Source of the DNA: Saprospiraceae bacterium
Lineage (GTDB): Bacteria; Bacteroidota; Bacteroidia; Chitinophagales; Saprospiraceae
Reading direction: 5' to 3'
Length of the DNA stretch: 64,000 nt
Assembly (NCBI GenBank): GCA_016711125.1
Contig: JADJTQ010000001.1
Coordinates: forward strand, 1,116,001 to 1,180,000
Position numbers and translations under genes: made by a program. Below the pieces are notes generated by a model. That model had not been told where the DNA came from. It did no database searches and worked only from the letters and a program-made list of their open reading frames with translations. Below are positions 58,121 through 64,000 of this stretch, piece after piece. How positions within the stretch are numbered: the stretch's first letter is position 1; each line of letters begins with the position of its first letter.

Positions 58121-59095
58121 CTAGTTATTTCCACATCCATCTATCTGCAATGTAAGTTCGGCCCCAGCATGGATCTCAAATCCGGCGTCAAGGATTATAG
58201 CCATTCCGGCATCATAAGTCACATTTCCTGACATAATCTGATTTTTTGCAGTCAGCTCAAAATTAACTTCGGTTTTATGAGTTCCGCTAAAAATATTATC
58301 GTCCGGAGCCAATAGGGTCATCATATCGTCGCAATTTCCCGAGCCGCCTGATCCAATATAGAGCGTATAGTCCTCTACCTGTCCATACTTGGAGTCTCCG
58401 CATGGGGTCGAATTGGGCTGTAATCCACTGTCATGCAATCGAACCCGCATACGGGTTTGCCCTATTGTTGCAGTTGGAGGGATTTGAATCATGGCACTAT
58501 GCGGGCCGACGCCAGTGGTTGATGCAAATACAGCTTCTCCTGAATCGAAGAAATCTCCATCCTGATTAAAGTCTATCCAGACCAGGATTTGATCCTGATC
58601 AAAAGGATTAAAAATACTTCCTGTAAACTGGTAAGTGGTCCCGCGGATCATATAGGTATTTATGGAGGTGAAATCCTGGTATCCAGCATTCTCTGTCGAG
58701 CTGTTGTCAATCGTATGGAACTGAACATTGGCAATTTTTTCAAATGTTGTTTGTTCAGCTCCGGCAGCACAGTAGTCTGCCGCTTGGCTCATAGGCTGGA
58801 TACCATCCAGAACCGGGACAGCATTCTTTTTGGACGAGTATCCATGATATATCTCTAAATAAGAGACTGAATGGCTTCCTCGTCTCAGAATCTCAATCTC
58901 GAATCCATTGGGTTGAACCAATGTTCGTGCCTCACGATCAAGGTTAACGCTATAGAAATTGGAGTTATGTAGACTATGTTTTCCTATGACTGGACTAGCC
59001 CATAGAAAAATACCAAAAACAAGAAGTTTAACGGCATAGTTGACTCTTATACCAACTTCTACAGCTGCACAAACAGATGTAGTGTTATTTTGCAT
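58121..59095 (-). CDS. GEVED-domain surface protein
   Basis: 324 residues with a signal region (VKLLVFGIFLWASPVIG, about 22-38). The GEVED domain (about 130-250) includes TYQFTGSIFNPFDQDQILVW, then IDFNQDGDFFDSGEAVFAS and CGDSKYGQVEDYTLYIG. The C-terminal 60 residues (SGNVTYDAGMAIILDAGFEI, then GAELTLQIDGCG) form a repeat-like beta segment common on secreted Bacteroidota proteins. No typical type IX sorting domain is seen. Role is likely surface attachment; unproven. Confidence 0.75.
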   Translation of the reverse strand: MQNNTTSVCAAVEVGIRVNYAVKLLVFGIFLWASPVIGKHSLHNSNFYSVNLDREARTLVQPNGFEIEILRRGSHSVSYLEIYHGYSSKKNAVPVLDGIQPMSQAADYCAAGAEQTTFEKIANVQFHTIDNSSTENAGYQDFTSINTYMIRGTTYQFTGSIFNPFDQDQILVWIDFNQDGDFFDSGEAVFASTTGVGPHSAMIQIPPTATIGQTRMRVRLHDSGLQPNSTPCGDSKYGQVEDYTLYIGSGGSGNCDDMMTLLAPDDNIFSGTHKTEVNFELTAKNQIMSGNVTYDAGMAIILDAGFEIHAGAELTLQIDGCGNN

Positions 59096-59176
59096 TTGCA
59101 GACTTTTGAATTGGGTTTCAAAAGGTCAACTGCAAGAAGAGTACCAAAAACCTCTAAATGTCCTGTTGGTTTGTGA

Positions 59177-59938
59177 TTATTCGAATCCTTTGCCGGTCGC
59201 AGCCCACCATATGGCTCCGGCTAGCTGATCAAGAAATACAGGATCGCTATATGTCGAAGGCACATGGCCGAGACCGGTATAATATGCTCTGCCACCATCG
59301 TAATTGTGATACCAAACAAGAGGATGAAAATCACCCATGCCTTCGCCAACGTTGTCACCCCACTTCACTTTTGGATCGAAAGTTTTTTCATCCACAGTAA
59401 TCAAATAGGTTAAATCGTCGATTTTTTCCTCCCCGTACTGATACCATTCATCCGTCCAGACACGTGCATCGGGGGTGGTTTCCATACCTGGAAATTTTTT
59501 ATCAACAACTCGTAATTTTGCGGTTTGAATTTTTGGATGTATTTTAAACATTCGGCCGACCATTTTGGTGTACCATTCCCACTCGTATTCGGTGTCGGAT
59601 GCACTATGGATTCCAACGAAGCCTTTGCCTGACCGGATAAAATCTTCCATCGCCTTTTGTTGTTCTTCGTTAAATACATCACCAGTAGTATTCAGGAAAA
59701 TCACTGCCTGATATTTTTCCAGATTCCTGGCATTAAATTGTTTGGCATCTTCATGCCAGTCGACATTAAAATGGTGTCGCTCTCCCAACTTGCGAATGGC
59801 TTCTACTCCCTCATGAATGGATACATGATGGAATCCAACAGTTTTAGTAAAAAGCAATACATTATATTGCTTGTCTTGCGCTGATGCGGTAAAAATTATA
59901 CCTATTAAAAAGATTATTGAAAATATTATTTTATTCAT
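59177..59938 (-). CDS. secreted ThuA-domain protein
   Basis: 253 residues, signal peptide ending FTASAQ (about residue 20). The ThuA (class I glutamine amidotransferase-like) fold shows YNVLLFTKTVGFHHVSIHEG at its start, GKGFVGIHSASDTEYEW at the nucleophile-elbow position and GRAYYTGLGH near the end, as in trehalose-utilisation ThuA proteins. The elbow residue is His-Ser rather than Cys. Homologues are common near sugar-oxidising, heme-c and di-heme genes. Intact frame. Confidence 0.88.
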   Translation of the reverse strand: MNKIIFSIIFLIGIIFTASAQDKQYNVLLFTKTVGFHHVSIHEGVEAIRKLGERHHFNVDWHEDAKQFNARNLEKYQAVIFLNTTGDVFNEEQQKAMEDFIRSGKGFVGIHSASDTEYEWEWYTKMVGRMFKIHPKIQTAKLRVVDKKFPGMETTPDARVWTDEWYQYGEEKIDDLTYLITVDEKTFDPKVKWGDNVGEGMGDFHPLVWYHNYDGGRAYYTGLGHVPSTYSDPVFLDQLAGAIWWAATGKGFE

Positions 59939-59970
59939 TGAATTGTTTTTCTAGTATTAAAGTTCTTAGA

Positions 59971-60012
59971 AGATCTCAACCCGAAATCTCCAATCTGAAA
60001 TCAGGAATCTAC
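59971..60012. repeat. degenerate 7-bp repeat (AATCNNN)
   Basis: AGATCTC, AACCCGA, AATCTCC, AATCTGA, AATCAGG, AATCTAC: six heptads in register between two minus-strand genes. On the minus strand the units read GATT-like, as in the array at 62651. Confidence 0.55.
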
Positions 60013-60014
60013 AA

Positions 60015-61220
60015 TTAATAATACCTTCCGATCATTGGGTGTTCGACAATGGCTCGTTTTAATTCAAGGAAATCAACTTGCCCCTGGTGCGACCACACTT
60101 TATTTCCCTTGGAGTCGACCAGTAGGGTGTAAGGCAATGCTCCATTCCAATCGGGGTCTACCGCTTCTATCAGAGCATAGGTGTCGTCTTTGGCAAATAG
60201 ATAGTTTTTGACTCCACTTTGTTTTTCCTTTAAGTATTTCAATGCCTTTTCTTCCTGGTCTGGTTTGTCTGCGGAAATAGACACAAACTCAAAATCTCTG
60301 GCTCCGTACATACGCTGTAGAACTATGAATTCGGGATATTCAATAATACAAGGTCCGCACCAGGTAGCCCAGACATTAATGAGCCGCAGTTTGGTACCAC
60401 CGGAGTTTTTGACCACTTCTTTTATTTGATCCTCGCTAAGTTTCTCAAGCGTGACTTCCCTTGCTGCCCAATCGGCATCGACTTTCTGTTTGTATTCACT
60501 TTTCCAGCCCCATTTTGTGGAGCATCCAAATACTTTAGTAGTGGGTTGCTCGACGGGTTTTCCAGCAAGAGTAGCATCAATAGCAGCGCGAAGATCTTCC
60601 GAATTGGCGGTACCTGGTTTTTCAACGGCATCTATTCTTCCCTGATAGGTTAAAAGCCGGTTCTGGTCAAAAACATAGGCATGTGGTGTAGCAACCGGAC
60701 CGTATTTGAGTGACGCTTCTTCGGTATCGCCATCATACAGATAGGGAAAATTGTATTTGAGATAATCAGCCCGTAAAATCATGCTTTCGTAGTCATCATT
60801 CAGGTCCGTATATCCGAGCTCGCCATATAAAAGCCCTAACGGATTGTTGGGTGATATCGCAATTACCTGCACCCCCTTATCCTGATAATCCTTGGTCAGG
60901 TTGATCATACGTTCTTCATAGGCCTGAGCGGTCGGGCAATGATTGCAGGTAAAAATGATCACGAGCGCTTTGGCATCCCTATACTCTGCTAGAGTGTGAA
61001 ATTTCCGATCAACCCCTGGGAGATTAAAATCGGGAGCTTTCTCGCCAATGGCCAGCACCGCAACCTCTCTCTTTTCAATGAGTTTAGGATTAGCAACAAA
61101 AGTTGCAGTTGGCATTTCTTCCATTGTGGTGTCGTCCTCACTATTGGTGGCAGTAGGTTTGCATGAAAATGTCAACCCCAGGGATAAGCATAGATACAAA
61201 ATGTGATGAAGATTCTTCAT
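60015..61220 (-). CDS. tandem thioredoxin-fold lipoprotein (redoxin plus TlpA-like)
   Basis: About 401 residues from Met at 61220 (MKNLHHILYL), chosen because it is followed by a signal peptide with lipobox (LTFSCKP). Domain 1 (about 50-220) is AhpC/TSA-like with FTCNHCPTAQAYEERM, a CxxC in the peroxiredoxin-like position. Domain 2 (about 250-400) is TlpA-like with NVWATWCGPCIIEYPEF (WCGPC). The two redox centres in one chain suggest an internal electron relay at the outer periplasm; partner is unknown. Confidence 0.85.
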   Translation of the reverse strand: MKNLHHILYLCLSLGLTFSCKPTATNSEDDTTMEEMPTATFVANPKLIEKREVAVLAIGEKAPDFNLPGVDRKFHTLAEYRDAKALVIIFTCNHCPTAQAYEERMINLTKDYQDKGVQVIAISPNNPLGLLYGELGYTDLNDDYESMILRADYLKYNFPYLYDGDTEEASLKYGPVATPHAYVFDQNRLLTYQGRIDAVEKPGTANSEDLRAAIDATLAGKPVEQPTTKVFGCSTKWGWKSEYKQKVDADWAAREVTLEKLSEDQIKEVVKNSGGTKLRLINVWATWCGPCIIEYPEFIVLQRMYGARDFEFVSISADKPDQEEKALKYLKEKQSGVKNYLFAKDDTYALIEAVDPDWNGALPYTLLVDSKGNKVWSHQGQVDFLELKRAIVEHPMIGRYY

Positions 61221-61512
61221 AGCTTTGATTTTTATGAATGATTGATCGTCAGAGGAGATTAGCGTTGCCCAATGTAAGGTTTTTCCCTTGTCTGTCATAA
61301 GTCTCTCTGTTTCTTTCTTTTTAGTTATTTCCCTTGATATGGATGGGGCAGGCAGGGGTCTACAACCTTAGGGTTGACCCAGGTGAATGCATCAGGATTC
61401 AAATTCTGAAGCCGGGTCTGTCAAGAGCGGGGTTCAAAACTTTAACATATGATCGCGACACTTTTCCATTTTTTCACGCGTTTTCAGAATATAACGACTC
61501 AAAACATCTGCT

Positions 61513-62613
61513 ATGACCAGAGCACTACTATTCTCCGCGGTGATTCTTTTAGGTTCATGTGCAAAAGATATCGTAACCGAAAGGTCTATTCGAACTATCA
61601 AATATTCTGATGAAGAATATGAGGACCTATCACAGTTGCTGAGTTTACCTCGTGATTTTGATAATTATATTGCCAATGGAGTTTTTAATTCAGCGACCCG
61701 TGCCACATTAGGAAGAGTTTTGTTTTATGATAAAAACCTTTCTAAAGATGGTACAGTATCGTGTGGATCATGCCATCATCAGGATTTGGCATTTGCAGAC
61801 AATGCAGAACTTAGTACTGGAATTTACGGTAGAAAAACGGATAGAAATTCTCTAGCCTTGGGGGTGTTTAGGTCGTTTGCAGATGAATACGGCTCCAATG
61901 GAAGGCCAGGAGAGGCCAGTTTGTTTTGGGACCTCAGAGCAAACAGCACACAATTACAAATTGAATCAACCATGGCTAATGAAAAAGAAATGGGTATTCA
62001 GTTGGAGGAAGTGGTTAGCAGGATAGAAGGTCAGAGACACTATCAAATTTTATTTGACAAAGCTTTTGAGACAAATAAGATTGAAGATCATATGGTGCTG
62101 ACTGCTCTCGAAAATTTCATGCAATCGATGTCAAGTGGGAATTCAAAGTTTGATCAGGTAGCTGGAATTAACCAGTTTAATGGAGCTTCGCAAGTCTTTA
62201 TGACCGATATTGAAAACATTGGTCATAAGATTTTCTCCGCAAACTGTGCAAGTTGTCATGGCAAGGCTATTAATTTGTTTACCTCCCAACAATCACAAAT
62301 CATGGCCAACAATGGTTTGGAGAGCGAAAGCCGTGACCGCGGTTTTGGTGATGTCAGTGGTAATGAAGAAAATGACGGCATGTTTAAAATACCATCACTT
62401 CGCAACATTGCATTGACCGGACCTTATATGCATGATGGAAGATTTGCAAAGTTATCAGATGTCATCGATTTTTATAGTGAAGGCATTCAGTCACATAAGA
62501 ATTTGAATACTGAGCTTAGGGATGAAAATGGCCATCCTCGAAAATTCAATTTTACCGATGAAGATAAAGAAGGCCTGATTGCCTTTTTTACACACGCTGA
62601 CCGATATGAGTGA
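61513..62613 (+). CDS. di-heme cytochrome c peroxidase family lipoprotein
   Basis: 366 residues, lipobox LLGSCAK (Cys about 16). Two heme-c sites: CGSCH (84-88) and CASCH (245-249). LGRVLFYDKNLSKDGTVSCG is the conserved start of CcpA/MauG-type proteins, and IPSLRNIALTGPYMHDGRF their usual second-heme axial region with Met. It reduces peroxide or modifies a protein at the periplasm. Divergent from the thioredoxin-like gene (292 nt). Confidence 0.92.
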   Translation: MTRALLFSAVILLGSCAKDIVTERSIRTIKYSDEEYEDLSQLLSLPRDFDNYIANGVFNSATRATLGRVLFYDKNLSKDGTVSCGSCHHQDLAFADNAELSTGIYGRKTDRNSLALGVFRSFADEYGSNGRPGEASLFWDLRANSTQLQIESTMANEKEMGIQLEEVVSRIEGQRHYQILFDKAFETNKIEDHMVLTALENFMQSMSSGNSKFDQVAGINQFNGASQVFMTDIENIGHKIFSANCASCHGKAINLFTSQQSQIMANNGLESESRDRGFGDVSGNEENDGMFKIPSLRNIALTGPYMHDGRFAKLSDVIDFYSEGIQSHKNLNTELRDENGHPRKFNFTDEDKEGLIAFFTHADRYE

Positions 62614-62650
62614 ATTGCGTCACTCAAAATTTTCGGATCCTGGCTGAAGT

Positions 62651-62740
62651 GATTTCTGATTGTAGATTGGATTTATTGATGATTACTGATGGTGGATTGA
62701 TGATTGTGGATTGCGATTAACCAAAGATTGGATAATTGAT
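62651..62740. repeat. degenerate 7-bp repeat (GATTNNN)
   Basis: GATTTCT, GATTGTA, GATTGGA, (TTTATT), GATGATT, ACTGATG, GTGGATT, GATGATT, GTGGATT, GCGATTA, then GATTGGA and TAATTGATG: about 12 loose heptads filling most of the gap between the convergent peroxidase and SRPBCC genes. Confidence 0.6.
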
Positions 62741-62772
62741 GCCTCATAGTCTAGTCGATAAAAATAATTTTA

Positions 62773-63696
62773 TTATTTGATCGCAAAATGAATATCTGTG
62801 ATCAAATCCTGATCAGGTACCTCACCAGGCATGTTGATATAAGACTCAAATGGATGAATTCCTTTTTTGGCTTTAAATTCCTTATTGCGGAGCATCATGT
62901 GCATGGTGGTCCAGGCATTTCCTAAATGCAGGTATGGGCCGATATGACGCAATGTATATATTTTGGTTGCAGGTATTTCACCGATAATAAATTCAGAAGG
63001 AAGATCAGCAGGGATTCTTGAAACTGGAATACATGCAGTGTATTGAACTATACTTTTTACAAAATCAAATTTATGATAGATTGAAAGAGCATTGCCTGCT
63101 GGCTCTATCTTGTGATCCGTGAAATAAGACCATAATTTTGTATAATCCGATTCCATCTGCACACCGTTTTGTTCGATCGTCGTAGTCGTTTTTATCCCGA
63201 TATATTCACATCCGGGAAAGTCAGTCTCACCTCTAAAATCGAGTTTTGAACTAACTGATCCGGTCTCGGCATATTCTTTCAGCATATTTAATCCTCTATC
63301 ATAGTCAGCAGCCACAAAAGCCTCCATCATTTTTTTCATAAAGAACATAAAAAAAGGCATACTGCTATCCATAGTCCAGTTGACTTTGGTTTTTTGTCCT
63401 TCTGCTTTACAAATGAATTGAACTTTGGCTGTCGATTTCCAGGGTTTTAAAAAAGTGAGATCGAGATCAACTTTTCGATCAGGCGTTTCACTGATAATGG
63501 ACATATTCCCTGCGCCAACTCTTTTGCCATCCCACTCGTAATATTTTCCATCTTCACGAATGGACAGTGTAGAGTCAGGCTCGCAGACTAACCAGGGTGA
63601 CCAAATAGGCCAATGATGAAAATCGTTTAGAATCTTAAATACTTTTTGGACGGGTGCGTCAATGGTGATTGACCTGTCAATATGCATCTTTGGCAT
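62773..63696 (-). CDS. SRPBCC domain plus GyrI-like effector-binding domain protein
   Basis: 307 residues. N-terminal SRPBCC/START-like domain (HIDRSITIDAPVQKVFKILN, then FHHWPIWSPWLV) and C-terminal GyrI-like domain (about 160-305; GIKTTTTIEQNGVQ, YTLRHIGPYLHLGNAWTTM, and the closing strand DLITDIHFAIK). Both are small-molecule-binding folds; the fusion recurs in Bacteroidota. It lacks any DNA-binding domain. Role is unknown. Confidence 0.82.
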   Translation of the reverse strand: MPKMHIDRSITIDAPVQKVFKILNDFHHWPIWSPWLVCEPDSTLSIREDGKYYEWDGKRVGAGNMSIISETPDRKVDLDLTFLKPWKSTAKVQFICKAEGQKTKVNWTMDSSMPFFMFFMKKMMEAFVAADYDRGLNMLKEYAETGSVSSKLDFRGETDFPGCEYIGIKTTTTIEQNGVQMESDYTKLWSYFTDHKIEPAGNALSIYHKFDFVKSIVQYTACIPVSRIPADLPSEFIIGEIPATKIYTLRHIGPYLHLGNAWTTMHMMLRNKEFKAKKGIHPFESYINMPGEVPDQDLITDIHFAIK

Positions 63697-63781
63697 CGCT
63701 GGACTATTTTATAGGCAGGAATATACAAAATTTAAAATTTTTCAGTCGGTGCCAGAGACGATTACGTGTTTTGAAACTTCC

Positions 63782-64000
63782 TTAGCTTTTAACAAAGACG
63801 GTCTTCCGGTTGATGAATTCCATCATGCCATCTTTTGCAAGTTCTCTGCCATATCCCGACAGCTTGGTGCCTCCAAATGGTAAACGAGGATCAGATTTGA
63901 CCAATTCGTTAATGAAGTAAGCACCGTCACTCACAGAACCAGCAAAGGATTTTGCTTTTTCAATATCGGTAGTGCAAACAGTCACTCCCAGTCCGTATTT
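63782..64000 (-). CDS. aldehyde dehydrogenase, C-terminal part only
   Basis: About 73 residues of the end of an ALDH-superfamily enzyme, continuing past the right edge. YGLGVTVCTTDIEKAKSFAG, then INELVKSDPRLPFGGTKLSG and YGRELAKDGMMEFINRKTVF are the family's closing segments (PFGGxKxSGxGRE). The ELVKSDPRLPFGG text is like succinate-semialdehyde dehydrogenase of the GabD/Sad group, but the catalytic Cys lies outside the window. Confidence 0.88.
   Translation of the reverse strand, partial: KYGLGVTVCTTDIEKAKSFAGSVSDGAYFINELVKSDPRLPFGGTKLSGYGRELAKDGMMEFINRKTVFVKS

Noticed and set aside
61334..61516. 60-codon plus-strand frame before the di-heme peroxidase
   Set aside because: No recognisable motif or signal; overlaps the peroxidase start.

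Overview
The window looks like a chromosomal segment of a Bacteroidota bacterium, probably a free-living Saprospiria- or Cytophagia-like organism. The support is indirect: upstream elements matching the Bacteroidota -7 box TAnnTTTG, a GEVED-domain surface protein, ThuA, DUF5009 and Wzc/Wza-type capsule genes, several secreted c-type cytochromes/dehydrogenases, and many lipoproteins. No rRNA or tRNA gene, CRISPR array or phage was seen. The only recognisable mobile element is a degenerate group II intron.

Layout. 1-10.4 kb (minus strand): exopolysaccharide/capsule locus, transcribed from a PHP-type phosphatase through a Wza-like exporter, a Wzc-like kinase, a WcaJ-like initiating sugar transferase, two GT4 glycosyltransferases, a Wzx-like flippase and an O-antigen ligase/polymerase cut by the window edge. 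10.4-11.3 kb: long noncoding stretch. 11.3-18 kb: two large heme-c/beta-propeller lipoproteins around a short-chain dehydrogenase, with an array of six small palindromes between them. 18-24.2 kb: truncated hemoglobin, a wrecked P1 (DmpA/S58) peptidase, ferritin, LMW phosphatase, TrkA-TrkH potassium uptake. 24.2-26.5 kb: decayed fragments (MBL hydrolase tail, truncated metallophosphoesterase). 26.5-33.2 kb: esterase, a Tat-type FAD oxidoreductase followed by an FMN-binding-like protein, the group II intron, an SRPBCC protein. 33.2-41.3 kb (minus): GNAT, DHDPS-like, epimerase, Nramp-like, M23 peptidase, leucyl aminopeptidase, esterase. 41.4-47.4 kb: two divergent sulfatases, GT2, aldo/keto reductase, DUF5009 membrane protein. 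47.4-50.7 kb: MtfA-like peptidase, then zwf-pgl (oxidative pentose phosphate pathway). 51-57.4 kb: complete TolC-MFP-RND efflux operon. 57.4-64 kb: cyclophilin-like protein, GEVED protein, ThuA, tandem thioredoxin-fold lipoprotein, di-heme peroxidase, SRPBCC/GyrI protein and the tail of an aldehyde dehydrogenase.

Two kinds of gene damage must be kept apart. At least 13 otherwise intact genes carry one to three single-base frameshifts, many at short homopolymers, and both reading frames remain family-like across the break. This pattern fits consensus sequencing error better than gene death, so I annotate those genes as CDS spanning the shift. In contrast, the P1 peptidase, MBL tail, metallophosphoesterase tail, one sulfatase start, a PepSY-like fragment and the intron reverse transcriptase carry several lesions, truncation or active-site loss, and look like real decay. 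No convincing new defence or mobile system was found. The most unusual items are the palindrome array, a 29-bp promoter-like element present before two unrelated genes, degenerate heptad repeats in three intergenic sites, and the FAD/FMN protein pair.
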